The position numbers were made by a program, and so were the translations under genes. DNA of 64,000 nt, taken from positions 4,588,001-4,652,000 of the forward strand of contig OY848930.1 of NCBI GenBank assembly GCA_963693285.1, read 5' to 3'. A model generated the notes under the pieces. It was not told where the DNA came from and did not search any database. It saw only the letters and a list, made by a program, of their open reading frames with translations. Positions within the stretch are counted from its first letter, which is position 1. Each line of letters starts with the position of its first letter. Shown here in pieces: positions 1 to 13,842 of this stretch. The DNA comes from Xestospongia muta. Lineage: Eukaryota; Porifera; Demospongiae; Haplosclerida; Petrosiidae.

Positions 1-1313
1 ACCAATCAAAATAGATGATCCACGTGGAAGTGTAGAGAGTTGATTGTCTACTTGCAAGTCTCCACAGAATCAGAAGTGGGAATTTAGTTTGATTTTGGAC
101 AAATCCTGTATGTAAGTACACACAAGATTATGTCATCAACTAAACCCTATACTTTAAACTTCAATTTGGGTTAACCTTTAAATGTCTATGTAGTGTAGGA
201 TGTGGTTATATGTCCATATGTCACGTGTTTTGCTAGATGATGTGCCGTGCACTACCCCACAAAATATAAATAGAACCATACGGTATGACAGTTATAGTGT
301 GTTATACCCCTATACTTTAGGGTTTAGGGGTGGGGTGTCATTATAGTATGAAATTGTGTATAAAGATTACACGGTACATACATATACTGTTTTGCTGGTA
401 TGAGTTTGAGATTGTACATAACAAACTAAAAACTGGTAGGGTTTCTATCGTTTTAAACTGTGTCTTGACCTATTATACCTTTGAGATCATTCCATGCCAA
501 ATATTAATGTGTACATTATTTATATTCACATAACCTTGTTTATTACACCATATATCTCCCAAGTATATTATTGCGCCTTATATAGTATAAGATTGTCCTA
601 TTGTACCTATGAGATCATTCCATTCTCAATAAAAGTTATATTACAAAGTTAAGTACTCTTATGCAACACTAACAAGCATACAGTGAACACACAATGAATT
701 TCATAAATACCGAAGTCCATTATCATGTGATGGAATTTTTCTAAGGTCCTAGCATGTGATCTACATGTGAAAGACAATACTTCGCCTTAACCGTCTGTTT
801 ATGGGATATTCTGTTAATAATCTATTATTCTGCCCTGCGGGTAAATACCAGTGGGAAAGAGTATCACTGGTGTTGGTGGTCTGTCTGACCTCCCTCTTTA
901 AGATTGTATTCATGATATTCTCAAGGCAATATAAATGTAAGTTATTCATGGTTGTTCTGGCATGTTTATAGTCTGATGACGCATATCTGGTGACACAATT
1001 GCTATTAATGCTTTTATTAAACAAATATAATAATAAAAAAGTGTTTCATCAAGTTTACAAGTAACAAAAATAAAGCTACATACATTATATCATGATGATT
1101 ACATAGTATAAAATATGTATAAGAATGAAGTAAAAGAAAGCAGAATGAAAAGTTAATAGGGAAAAGAAAAAGAATGTATGCAAATATCGCTATAATAATA
1201 ATAAGAGAAGTCATTGACAAGCATCACAATGTCCACATTATACACACACCGATACAATTTGTAACTACAACACTAATAGATCATCACATTAAGTAGAGAA
1301 CGTTGATCTCTCT
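1..1313. other. Left edge: receptor 3' UTR and unassigned DNA
   Basis: I see no recognisable gene here. The right part is the likely 3' untranslated region of the minus-strand nuclear receptor; a minus-strand AATAAA lies at 1013-1018, about 300 bases past its stop codon. The rest is AT-rich. A short open frame on the minus strand (761-1024) has no family signature. Confidence 0.5.
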
Positions 1314-3226
1314 CTAGTCAAAGTCCAAAAGTTCACTGAAAATATTGTCCATTTTTGTATTACCAAGAGTCCTCTGTACCTCCATGTGCTGCATAGCTTC
1401 AAGGGCAGCTGCTCGCAATGGTGGCAAACGAAGTAGAAGTTTCGAGAATCGCATAGGAGTCACTGGATACGCAGTCTTGCAACGAGTTTCGAGAGCTTGT
1501 ATAATTTGTTCTTGATATATTTCTACTCTCTTTCTTGTTCCTGAACTAAGACCTCGGGCGTCTATGATGAAGAAGAGATAAGATAATATTCAAGTTAACA
1601 ACAACAAACTAAGCACTTACCAGGATTGAAAAGAATAATTCCTTTCAGACAGGCCAGTTCAACTCGATCAACATGCATAATATCAAACCAGTAAGAAATC
1701 TCGTGTGAAACACGTTCAACGATTCGACGGACTTCAGGATCTTCAATGTTATCTTTTGAAGCTGTCAGACCAGAGCTAAGAAGGAGTGTGTTCGATTTAG
1801 GACCAATACGGGTAGCAAGTTTCAACAAAACATGTTCACACCATGACGATTTGAGAAGCTTGACTTGGTCATCCAAACTTAGGTTAGTGAAAGCTGGTAT
1901 TCTTTTTCCCCACTCGATTACATTGAGTAGGGATTGGCGAGCGCCTTCAAAAACATCCTCCAATTTCATACCTTCAGTTTGTCTAACAGACTCAGGAACC
2001 TGTTCTGTTTGAGCATCTGCATTCAGCAACACAGCAGGGCTGACGTGGTTGGTTGGGGCATTGAAAGTGGAACTTATTCCAGGTTCGGGAAACATCATTG
2101 GATGAGGAGCACTTGGAGTAGTTGGACGACTACCTGAACAAAACGAATCAGTTGAAGGTGTGAGAGGCATCATCATAGACATACTGTGTTGGCTCCGTTC
2201 TTGATCGAAATTCATTTTCAAATTAGGTAGTGAACCAAACATTCGACTTTGAGTCATGAGGTTGGGAACAACAGGACTTGGTGGTTCAAATGATCGCATG
2301 TTTGTGGGCAATGGCAAGGGTGGAGGGGGAGTAGAGTTGAAACCAATATTGCCGCTGAATTCAAGTGGAGTTGGTGACTGTACACGAATAGGGTTAAGTT
2401 TTGATACTGGAGGAGCTCGCTCTTCTTGTACAGCTATTAAAGGAAGACAAATTGATACTATTATTTATTGACACATTAATTAATTATGAGGCTCTATGTT
2501 GCTAAGTAGTAATAAAAACATGATATCGTCCTCACCTTCTCTCCTCATTCCCATCTGCATGCATTTCTGCAGACGACAGTACTGACATCTATTTCGAGTG
2601 TGCTTCTCAATAGCGCAGTTCCTGCTGCCTCTGCAAGCATATCGGGCATTTGCACGAACACTCCTGCGAAAGAAGCTCTTGCAAGCCTCGCAGCTTAGTA
2701 CACCAAAGTGATTCCCGGAGGCTATATCTCCGCAAACTTTACAAATAGATTGTTGCTGTAGGTTTGGTGGCAGCGTGGACGGCGTCACTGCAAACTTCAC
2801 GTCCATATCGTGTCCAGGAGAGAATTGTTCCTGCATCATTTGGAGAAAAGTAGGTAAGTGAGGGTCAGGGTTATACGCATATTCAGGAGGACTAGCAAAA
2901 CCATTATAGACGGGTCTGTTAAAGTTGTAAGGCTGACTTGCAAACCCGTCTTTAGTGGGCCTTTTAGAATCGCATAGGGGAAAGGGATCGTAAAAGGTCG
3001 GAGGGCTCGAACAGTCCGACGTGAAACTCATGGGGCTAGTGTTGTGTTCTTCTACCAGGCTAAGTGGCGTCAAAGGCACAGCAGCTAGATCAAAAGAGTT
3101 GAGAATATTAGGATCACTGAAGCAATTATCAAAATAAGATCCAGACATAGTTATACTATCATTCTTCTGATAACTATTGCTTGGAGCTTGAACTTGTTCT
3201 GACATTAAAATGTTCTTGAAACACAT
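1314..3226 (-). CDS. Nuclear receptor, RXR/HNF4-like (NR2 grade)
   Basis: Ligand-regulated type transcription factor acting in the nucleus. Three coding exons: 2536-3226, 1621-2433, 1314-1561; introns of 102 and 59 bp with GT-AG ends and intact frame give 583 aa. Residues 1-160 are a Ser/Pro-rich N-terminus. The DNA-binding domain starts near residue 162 with two C4 zinc fingers of normal spacing, P-box CEACKSFF, and the RXR-like tail MRREAVQEER. After a hinge, the ligand-binding domain (about 385-583) carries [12 protein letters not shown], a helix-5 arginine near 439 as in RXR and HNF4, the motif [23 protein letters not shown], and AF-2 IFSELL with Glu578. I used the first ATG at 3226; upstream TTG is not a start. 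A strong acceptor just upstream (exon edge 3250) suggests a non-coding first exon. Demosponges such as Amphimedon are known to have RXR/HNF4-like receptors; which named receptor this is cannot be settled here. Confidence 0.95.
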
Positions 3227-4619
3227 GGTCAAATACTTTTGCTCGAAAATCTGGAAAACAAAAGCTTTTTCTAGACGATTTAATTAACAGAGTTCTAAGA
3301 CACTGCTTAGGAACCTCGGTTATTTGAACACTTTTCTATTAACTTCTAGTCTATTCGTCACAGAGTGTCAAGTTTTATCTGCCTTCGTTCTCTGACATCA
3401 TATGATGAAACATGACAGTGTACTTCCTTTCTGACCGCAATAACCTAACCCCTGCACGTAGCCTCAGGTGTTGCTAGTCCTCGAGTGTTTTAATAAGTTA
3501 CTTGACTACAAAGGCACCGTTTTGATAACATTATTGACTTGTAAAAGATGAATAAGTTATTTTACTGATCTTCTAACATTTTTAATGACAATCTCCTACA
3601 CAACTTGAATCTTATAAATTACAAATCGTTTGCAAGCAAAAACATATTTTTTTAAACTGCCATGTATGGTATCAAACTTGGCAATGCCATATTAAAGGTT
3701 AAATCTACATTATTCTCTGAGCAATTTACGTCCAAGTGTAGCTATACCACAAACCACAAACTCATTATTCTTATAAGTCATATAAAGTTATATAACAAGG
3801 TACTTACAAACCCTGGCAAAAAATGCATGGATTACAGACCTGTTACATGGCTGATTCATGTAAAAATAACTAATAATTAACTACTTCGTTAGCAAGCATG
3901 GAATTATTTTTACAAAGATGTGAGCAGTCTATAGGAAAAATAAGCATTCATTCAACAGGCTAATACTTGGAAATCTCGCTGACTCAGCTGTTACATTATA
4001 AAAATACTATTTTCTGGCAACACATCTCAATACACAACCAAGTTGTTACTATTTCATTACTATTATCTAGTGCGTCAGTAATGTTGTCACAAAATAGTGT
4101 TATTTGATATCATAATAACTCCTTTCATTTCAAAAATTTAAATTAATTCATGTTGTGATTTAATATAGTGTTAATATACTATGGCTTTATCTAATACATT
4201 TAAGTAAATATTTCTAATATTGAACAATTTAATTTGTTCATAAATCAATAGTAAATAAATAAATAAAGTCAGTCATGTTGTGTATTTGTATGGAAAGTGG
4301 AGGTAGGTAATACAATTATGATAATAAGAATACCAGTTAATACACATCAAAGACTATAAGTTTAAAGTACACAAATATTTCCTATCAAACCAGTTCATAC
4401 CGCAATTCCTGTGCAATTACCAGAATTAATATTGTTTTAGTTAATAGAAATATCCATGTTTACTATAAAGATTAAAGCTGGCCAGTCAATGACGTCAGTA
4501 ATATTAAGTACATTTATAATAATAAGAAGTATCGTATTAAATTATGTGAGTTATAGAAACGTGATTTTGCAATAAAATACAAGAATTTCGAAATGGTAGA
4601 ATTAGCATAAGCTATAGTG

Positions 4620-4620
<1 letters not shown>

Positions 4621-4670
<50 letters not shown>

Positions 4671-4697
4671 TGTGTGTGTGTGCGCGTGTGTGTGTGC

Positions 4698-4789
<92 letters not shown>
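4621..4789. repeat. (TG)n microsatellite, about 165 bp
   Basis: Nearly pure TG dinucleotide run with a few C interruptions (TGCGCG, TGCGTG). It opens long artificial reading frames on both strands. Alternating purine-pyrimidine sequence of this length can adopt Z-form DNA; any regulatory effect on the divergent receptors is speculative. Confidence 0.97.
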
Positions 4790-6230
4790 ATGTAAGCAGG
4801 AGACAATATTAATTAGTGGTCACAGGTGATGTTCATGGACAAGAAAAATAAGTTATGACCAATGACCAGGTGATAACATCTCAGGTGGAAAGTCATTAGA
4901 TCATAATACCAAGTCTTGTATATAGCGTTTGATATTGAACTTAGTCTATCCATTTATGAATGGAGATTGAGTTAACATTGAACCTTGATCTCATAGTTCA
5001 CTAACTAGTTTTGCTTATCTGTGAAATGCTTGTGGTAAATGAACCACATGTAATCATTAATGTTAAAGATCAGTTTAGTAGGAGAAGAGATATCAATTGA
5101 CGACCTTCCATCCCACAGTATAGGATACAATTACAAAATAGACGGAAATCCAATAGCTAATTTCAATCCAATTTCATTACACGTATATGTTTAAGGATTA
5201 AGTAGATATAATATAGGAGTCAAATGAAGGATTATACTACATAGCTGTTATATAATGAGGTAGAAACACTAGAAATTATAGCCACATTACTTATCTAGTG
5301 ATCACAAGTGGTTGTAGAGTATATAAACATATTGTAATAGCTGAGTATTTGGCCACAACAATGCAGTGATTGAAAACAAAACTGAAGTATTTATATTAGG
5401 AACTTATATTTATAATATTTCTACTGATAATAGCACCCATGGTCTAAATAACTGCTGTGTCTGGTCTTCTTGTTTGCAGACATAACAAATAAAATGTACT
5501 AAACCAAAGCAATGAAAAGACAATACCTAATGAAAGGTTGTCAAGAAACTCCACCCTATAACACAGTTACCATAGCAATATTTAATCAAAGAAATTGTAT
5601 ACAGCTGCCACAATTCTTTTATAAAAAAGATGTTTCTTTGAATACAACAGTAAACACTATATGTTTTCAGTGTTAGTATTTTCATCATTTATTTCCCAAT
5701 ACTATGTCTTTAAGGGGTGGAGTCTTCAGAGCAACTGGTACAGTCAGCAATATTACCATAGCAACAATACACAGTACCGAGATAAGACACATTGCACAGA
5801 TCAGATATAGAATAGCTACCTAACTTATAACAAATTAACGTTATATATTACTACCATTAATAAGTTAATGAACAGATGGTAAGATTAGTTGTAGGATTGT
5901 TTTAATTGCATTAGCACTCCTCCCCCTTATTAGACGACACATAAAACACACTATGTTATAATATTACTATTTATATGGTAGATATTTAACTTACTTTATA
6001 TGGTGTACATAATTAACAATAATCATTATGATGCAAAATTTTGTTCTTAAAAATAAATTTTTAAAGCACTAGTAAAAATTTAATTTTACAATTATATAAT
6101 ATTCATGGCCATACAGATTGTGGTTACTATCATTGGAACAACAGTTACTATAAATAATTATTGTGACTGTAAACAATGCTAACAATGTATAATAGAGTAA
6201 AATAATAAATATTAGAAATTACTAGACATC

Positions 6231-6555
6231 TTATGAATGTACATGTATACATATTATATATACCACGACAGTGGGTATACGTACATGTATACATATTATA
6301 TATACCACGACAGTGGGTATACGTACATGTACACATATTATATATAGCACGACAGTGGGTATATGTACATGTACACATACTATATATACCATGACAGTGG
6401 GTATATGTACATGTACACATATTATATATACCATGACAGTGGGTATATGTACATGTACACATATTATATATACCATGACAGTGGGTATACGTACATGTAC
6501 ACATATTATATATACCATGACAGTGAGTATACGTACATGTATACATATTCGTATA
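6231..6555. repeat. 42-bp minisatellite, about 8 copies
   Basis: Unit of 42 bp containing TATATACCATGACAGTGGG and TACATGTACACATA. Because 42 is a multiple of three, both strands stay open (175 and 135 codon frames), but the encoded 14-residue repeat shows no sign of selection and has no recognisable domain. I treat it as non-coding. Confidence 0.9.
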
Positions 6556-8189
6556 TACAATTGTACAAATATTTGTAAGCAAGAACATGTGTTTGTATGT
6601 AGCTATGTACATGTGTTTATGACAGAGGACCATGTACATATACATGTACCCAGCATTGTAATCAGATATAGTCATTAGCTATCTTTCAAACTCCTACTTA
6701 TAGTATTAGTTGTCTACGAGTACGAGAGGTTAAGAATGCATGTGGGATAAATAAAATGTTACATTCTACAGAACTGTGAATTATATAAGTCATTTAATAT
6801 CCTTATCAATAAAGTCATTGATCTGCTTACTATATCAAAGAGTGTGTGTAAATAAAAAAGGTTAAGAATGCTCGTCACCTGATCAATATGACACTTTAAG
6901 GGACAACTTGTCATTTCAAACTGCTATAATGAAGACAGTAAGTCTGTTGTTACAAGGGATTAAACCACTAATTAATTAATAATTGCATGTTTGTTATAAT
7001 GATATGGTGTATCAAATGGAACACCCTCAATGAAAAAGATGATAATAAATGTTGCCATGACAACAGCTACTAAATTAAAATTGAGTGTTTGTGGTTTGAA
7101 TTGAAATTGTATATAGTTTGGGGAAAATAACTTCATGTGTTATGTGATTAGTAACCATTCCTTATAATAACAAATTTTAGTAAAGATGAACAGGATAAGC
7201 CGAGGTATTTCTCTAATGAGAATTTAAGAGTTAAATATTATTTATTGTGATTAGATAACGAACAACTAAATAGGACAGAAAAATACTTAACTTGCAAGCA
7301 TTCAAGTACGTATAGAAAGTGTTCACCAGCTGCTAAATTGTGTTTGTTATCAGTGGAAGGATGTGTATTAAAACAGTACAAAGGTATAAAGTGTAGTTTT
7401 GATGACATACTTTTCATCTCAAAGTCTCCCAATACCAGTAGTAACAGATACGAGAGGATATAAATCGCATAACTTTGTACAAATTTCAATGTACCTTGTC
7501 ATAACACATAACTTCATTTCTGTACAAGTTGTACGATATTTAACAAAGCGACTTGTTTTGCACAAGTTTACAACACAACACGTTAAGTTACACTCAAAAT
7601 AACACATGATTTACAGCAAATATATATAGAAGAACTTTGTAACGTCAAATACTTCGTATAAATTCAATAACACATTTTCTACACGAGTCTTATAGACTGA
7701 CTAGGTCCATAATTATATGCATAGAGGAACTTTATTACTAGAATTGAAATGCATTCTAGATATGCTCTTGGCTGCTTCCACAAATGAAAAGAATTATTAT
7801 ATATATCATGTATTTATAATATAATTTGTATGCATTATATGCACACGTAATGAATGAATACAAAACAAATTGTGACTGGTACAGCTAGGAGGGACATTGA
7901 GAAATGATTTTTAGGATCAACTCAACATTCTTCCTCTTAACTTATGTATCAAATAAAAGAATTACTTTGATAAGAACCAGATAAACAGACATGTTATATA
8001 CATTTGATAGTATCATATGACATGGTCGCTATCTATGGTCTTATTTCATGGCAGAAATCATTGACTGATAATGTCTGTCCTGTGATGTCATTAGAAACAA
8101 TAGTATATGACAGTATTGTTATGAGAAGTATGTATGTCCAGACAGTAGTTAGTACTTGTATACTTAAATATAGAGGGTACTGAGTGTAC

Positions 8190-8385
8190 ACGGAGTGATT
8201 ACATCACACAGCATCATGTTTATCATATAAGTAACATGTGATCAAGTGATCATATCACACAGCATCATCACGTTAGTTTTGTAAGTAACCTTTGAGTGAT
8301 TACATCACACAGCATCATGTTTATCATCTAAGTAACATGTGATCAAGTGATGACATCACACAGCATCATCATGTTAATTTTATAA
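8190..8385. repeat. Tandem duplication of about 100 bp
   Basis: A block with GATTACATCACACAGCATCA, then GTAACATGTGATCAAGTGAT, occurs twice with few differences. Each block itself holds two ATCACACAGCATCAT cores. Confidence 0.8.
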
Positions 8386-8552
8386 GCAATATCATTAGAC
8401 ACCAAGGTATAGTATTAGTTTGGAGGTAGCTAGATTAATACTACCTCTACTAATCTAAGGCCTGGAGGTAGCATAAATATATACCCATTAACAATTGTAT
8501 GACATGAGTTTATTTTATATAAAACCATCCATTATGTTTAGATAACACAGCA

Positions 8553-8757
8553 TGATCTAGTACTGGTCTGAGGATTAGATATTATCTAGTGCTGGTCTGA
8601 GGATTAGATATTATCTAGTACTGGTCTGAGGATTAGATATTATCTAGTACTGGTCTGAGGATTAGATATTATCTAGTACTGGTCTGAGGATTAGATGTGA
8701 TCTAGTACTGGTCTGAGGATTAGATATGATCTAGTACTGGTCTGAGGATTAGATATA
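8553..8757. repeat. 29-bp minisatellite, 7 copies
   Basis: Seven near-identical units built on TCTAGTACTGGTCTGAGGAT followed by TAGATATTA; one copy has GTGCTGG. Non-coding. Confidence 0.92.
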
Positions 8758-9401
8758 AACATAGCTATTGACAGCATTATAACACTCTAACAGTAATCGT
8801 GAGTTTATGAATAACAAATCATTTGTTAAACCATCATGTCATCTGTTAGTCAAATGTCCTAACACAAACAAAGACTACAAACGAGGAAGACAGAAACTCA
8901 ATTTGAAAATAACATATTAAAGTGTTGCTAGGCAACTAGTGGACCATACAATATATACAGTAACTACTTAATAAGAACACAGCTTACTCTATTGCTGTTA
9001 CAAGTATTAAATCAATTTTTTTATAGTTATCATTATACTCCTTGTTTAAACCCACACATCTACATCCTGTATATACAGTCTTTACTATACCTGCCTATTA
9101 TGTGTCACTATCAAAATTAATTTTAACTGTCAGGCTTGTAAAGCAGGATGTGTCACTTCTTCATTTCATCCCTGGTATTTATAAACATTAAATTGTTTCC
9201 ATTCCTTTCTACCCAATTATGTTACTAACACAAGAATCTTGTGATCCACTTGACTTTCTTATGATAATATTAGAATGTAACACTTTATATGGCACACATA
9301 TATGAGTATAGATATTACCTCTTCAGTAATACTTGTTGTCACAGATACATCAACAATAGGGATGTCAGGATCATTATCCATCAGATCTGACATGTCTGGC
9401 C

Positions 9402-9543
9402 TCCTGAGAGAGAGGAGGAGGAGAGGAAGGGAGAAAGGGGGAGGGAGAAGGGGGAGAGAGGGAGGGAGAGGGGGAGAGAGGGAGGGAGAGAGGGAGGGAG
9501 AGAGGGAGGGAGAGGGGGAGAGAGGGAGGGAGGGAGGGAGAGG

Positions 9544-9618
<75 letters not shown>
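9402..9618. repeat. GA/GGGA-rich purine tract
   Basis: About 215 bp of GGGAGAG blocks grading into pure (GA)n. It is strictly purine on the plus strand and can form triplex (H-DNA). The long frames across it are artefacts of the repeat. Confidence 0.95.
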
Positions 9619-9621
<3 letters not shown>

Positions 9622-10371
9622 GTAACATAGTAGAGTAATTGATTACTCATTAGAACAGCTTAAAAATGAATTACAAGTCCAAACCTTAAAAATGAATTAA
9701 CTCGTGTAATTAATTCTACTATACAACAAATCAATTCATTCATACTTTAAAGATTCTTTGAACAACACAATACCAAATTTACCATTCTACTCTACTAATA
9801 TCAAACTGTTCACACACATGTATACCAATAGAGAAAAACAACTAATCAAATCTTCTTAATAATCAATAAAGCATAAGACAACATCAAAGTCAGCAATCCA
9901 TGGACAACATAGTACTATGATTCCAGGTAAATCTTAGCTTAGAGAGCACAGGTCATGACACTCATTTAATTTATACACAATATACTTATATATGGCTTTA
10001 TACTAATGACCATATTTGGTAAATGACTGTTCAATTGAAAATCATTTTGTGGTGATTGGACTGTTGGGTAAGCTAAACAAATTTGACTTTGAAAACTATT
10101 CTTAGAAAACCTACTGTGATGCCTGATCATTGGAAATAAAAGAATTTCTAAAAAATGTGGTCTGATTTGATTAACCATGTGTGCACAACTGGAATGATCA
10201 CTACATTAATTAGCTATAAAATCTATTGTAAGACAATGACATTCTTACTTCAGGCATAGTCATAATTCTACAAGTAAAATAATGCTGAACTTGTGTTGGT
10301 GTAATAATTTTTTCTTAATTTAAGTAAATTTTGTTGTCTTAACATAAACAAGAAAACAATAAATAATTTTT

Positions 10372-10845
10372 AAGTGTCCAGCATTCTCTATATATAACAT
10401 CTAAGTGTCTAGCATTCTCTCTCTATAATATTTAAGTGTCTAGCATTCTCTCTATATAACATCTAAGTGTCTAGCATTCTCTCTCTATAATATTTAAGTG
10501 TCTAGCATTCTCTATATATAACATCTAAGTGTCTAGCATTCTCTCTCTATAATATTTAAGTGTCTAGCATTCTCTCTATATAACATCTAAGTGTCTAGCA
10601 TTCTCTCTCTATAATATTTAAGTGTCCAGCACTCTCTATATATAACATCTAAGTGTCTAGCATTCTCTCTCTATAATATTTAAGTGTCTAGCATTCTCTC
10701 TATATAACATCTAAGTGTCTAGCATTCTCTCTCTATAATATTTAAGTGTCCAGCACTCTCTCTATATAATATTTAAGTGTCAAGCATTCTCTCTATATAA
10801 TATTTAAGTGTCCAGCACTCTCTCTATAATATTTAAGTGTCCAAT
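10372..10845. repeat. About 30-bp minisatellite, roughly 16 copies
   Basis: Units of TTAAGTGTCTAGCATTCTCT followed by CTATATAACATC or CTATAATATT alternate, giving a two-unit higher-order period. The last units carry CCAGCACTC in place of CTAGCATTC. Confidence 0.9.
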
Positions 10846-11167
10846 GAATGTACTTTATATATCATCCTGTAGACATTAAAAAAATCAAATGTCAATTGAT
10901 ATTTCTAGTAGCATTTGATAAAAGAATACTTACAATGTGACAATCATAACACATTTGGACATTGTCCTTCTTAACAGCAATGCACTACATCAAATGCGAA
11001 CACTAGAACATCAAAGTTGTATTGATGTTAATTTACAACCCAGTAGTACGGGTATGAACATATTTACAATAAGAAACAAATTATTGTGACAATCTAGTCG
11101 AAACCAGAGCTATAGCCAACTTGAATGTTTACTAAATGTATGTAATTCAATGACTCATTAATACATA

Positions 11168-11168
<1 letters not shown>

Positions 11169-11207
<39 letters not shown>
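11169..11207. repeat. (CA)n microsatellite
   Basis: Pure CA dinucleotide run of about 38 bp. Confidence 0.95.
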
Positions 11208-11208
<1 letters not shown>

Positions 11209-12404
11209 GTTTGATAACAATTATGAAAATTATCACATTTCAAAACCAATTAATAGGATAGCTCCTAGAAATCTTCCTACATAAATTCTATTTATCAAGT
11301 TACATAATATTACATAACATTTAATACAAACATACCACTACTCGTATGCTGTTAATCATCTCGTGATAAATACCTTTAATTATAAACAATCATTGAATTG
11401 AATTTAAGACTAGTTTCTCTGAAATGTCTATAATTATATTTAAAATGTACTAACAATTGTTTAATAAACATGACAATAAATAGGAGGAATGGTCTTTAGG
11501 ATAATCATAGTAGGTCGTTTGTCTGTGTAACACATTATAAAAGAATTCATGAAAGCATACTCCCACAGCAAAAATAACAATTTTAGATTGCACGAACACA
11601 CAAAGACAATTCTGTAATTGTATCTGCAGTAAGTTGTTTTGGAATTTAAAATAGTTTATTTTCAAAAACAACTTTATATTCGTATTTTATTTTGATTTTC
11701 TGAGAAACTACATTATATACACGAGCATATTGTTGTTGTCATGGTAACAAATGCTTTAATCTATCTTGCTAATAAAGATGCTAGCTAAAAGTCTTTTATT
11801 AAAATAAAATAAAGCTTGAAAAGTGTAATTTAAAAAACTAATAAACTGTTGAGCTTCTTTGTGTATATGTTGTTAGGTCAAATATTTATAGTGTGATTGT
11901 AAGCAGATTTCATACTTTCATAAGTTTTTCATACAATATAGAGAAGTAGTTAACTATTTCAGCTTTAATAGGTAAAGTTTATGCAGTAAAGTTATTGAAC
12001 ATTACAATTTAAGATGTCCACTTATAAGTACACCTATATATATTAGTAGGGTGATGACAACAGCAGTGGAGTTTAAAGAAGAGCTTATAACTGTCTCTCT
12101 GTCTTCTTTTTTATTATTCAATAATTATACTATTGCAATCACTGTGAAAATAATGAGAGTTCAAAATATTTTATGATCTCCAACAAAAATGGTACAACCA
12201 GCATATAAGGGCCATCAAGAAGCAAATATATAATACTGTTATAGACGGTGGACAGTAAATGCAATACAGTACACAGCAAAACTATAGGCTATTCCAATTC
12301 TCCTACTGATACCAGGTAAGAGAAATGAGAGAGAGAATTATACTCACTGATTTAATACAGCACTCATACTGTAGTAGTCTACCTTGATCTTTGCTTTATC
12401 TTAG

Positions 12405-12525
12405 GATTCGAAGTTCACGCTCAAATTCGCTAGTTTGCTAGCTGGGAGGACTTTAATGAAGTGGGTTCGGAGTCAAAGAGAGGGTTCAAACTAGTAGGGT
12501 TCACGTTGATAAGTTCAAAGTAACA
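12405..12525. promoter_or_regulatory. Cluster of receptor-like half-sites
   Basis: Within 120 bp occur AAGTTCA, GGGTTCG, GGGTTCA, GGGTTCA and AAGTTCAAAGTAAC. These are variants of the nuclear receptor half-site RGKTCA; the last resembles a DR1 with one poor half. The cluster lies about 750 bp upstream of the first coding exon of the plus-strand receptor, in less AT-rich DNA. Function is inferred. Confidence 0.3.
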
Positions 12526-13266
12526 ATCGTTCAGCTTCTACGCTTTATAACTAAGTAAAATGGCCGTTTGGATTCACCGTATACTTCCGTAATCTAACAA
12601 TTAGATTATTGGAACCACGCATAATAATATTACCACGCCCACAACGGGGTCTCAGAAAGTTGCTCTTCCAAGCATTGCTTGCTGTTCTATGACACAAGAT
12701 CTTGTCTCGTTACCTCTGGCCAGGCCTGGGGCAGTCTTTTGCAGGGCATGGTAAACAGGAAGAAGAACTAATACATTCAGGTGTTTTGCAGAGTATTAGT
12801 TAGGTTATGACAATGTCATTGGAATAGAGTAGAATAAAATTTAATTGGCTTCTGAATCAGACACGTTATCCTATTGTGTTGAGCAGTTTAGGATAACTAT
12901 ACCGACATAGGACACGTATTTATGTTTACATGGAGTCCCTCAGTAAAAAGTTAGATGTATAAAATATCCATGATAACTGATACAATGCATACTATATTAA
13001 TACATACAGTACAGTATCCTAGTAACTGATGTAAGAAGTTGTTACTGTTGAAATGTAGTTCTTAAATTTATTGTCGTAAAGCCATGTATTGTTTAAAGTA
13101 AGCTTAAAAACTACTCTTTGCTTTTAGTCCAGCCTCTAGGTTGTACTACAACTTTATAAAAACTTAACCCTCCTATATATATCATGTTAACACACTATAC
13201 ATTATCACATATTATTTTCCACCATACATCATGATACATAAGCCCTGCCTTCTCCCTTCCTAGTTG

Positions 13267-13804
13267 ATGGCTGCACAGGTGTCCTCAACACACAGTGAGT
13301 CTGTTGTTGGGACAGAAGCAATGACTACAAGAACTAAACCTTCTACCTTGCTGTCTCCCACTAGCAACAAAGGTCCTACTTGCGGTAATATATGTGTCGT
13401 CTGTAATGACATAGCCCCACCCAATTCTGTCTTTCGACGTCATTATGGTGTTATTTGTTGTGAAGCTTGCAAATGTTTCTTTCGTCGTACTGTTCAAATG
13501 GGCAGAGATTATAAATGTAGATATGGTAGTAGCTGTCCTGTTGGAAGAACTGCCATTAATATGAAACAAGTTTGCCAAGCTTGTCGATTTAATCGTTGCA
13601 CACAATCTGGAATGAAAATCGACTGTAAGTAACATTATCTATATAACTGTTCTGGGAGATATAGTTTGTTTTTTAACATTGATTCAGCTTTCATCCATCC
13701 ATCCATTATGTCCAGTACATCCATTTATCCATCCATTCATTTATTATATGCATCCATTCGTTCATTTGTGTCTCATTCACAGTCTTCCTGAATTATACAC
13801 ACAC

Positions 13805-13842
<38 letters not shown>

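Larger units (their letters stand above)
3251..13263. other. 10-kb region between divergent receptor genes
   Basis: No protein gene is recognisable. Both receptors are transcribed outward from this interval, so it should hold both promoters and 5' UTR exons. It contains a perfect palindromic CRE (TGACGTCA, 4490-4497), a cluster of receptor-like half-sites at 12405-12525, and many tandem repeats listed separately. Composition becomes less AT-rich around 12400-12740, the best place by eye for the plus-strand receptor promoter. Confidence 0.45.

Noticed and set aside
300..345. Telomere-like TTTAGGGTTTAGGGG
   Set aside because: Only two units, no array; likely chance.
6148..6678. Frames of 175 and 135 codons on opposite strands
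   Set aside because: Produced by a 42-bp tandem repeat; no start context, domain or splice support.
8553..8757. CRISPR-like array
   Set aside because: Units are 29 bp but directly adjacent with no variable spacers, and the window is eukaryotic.
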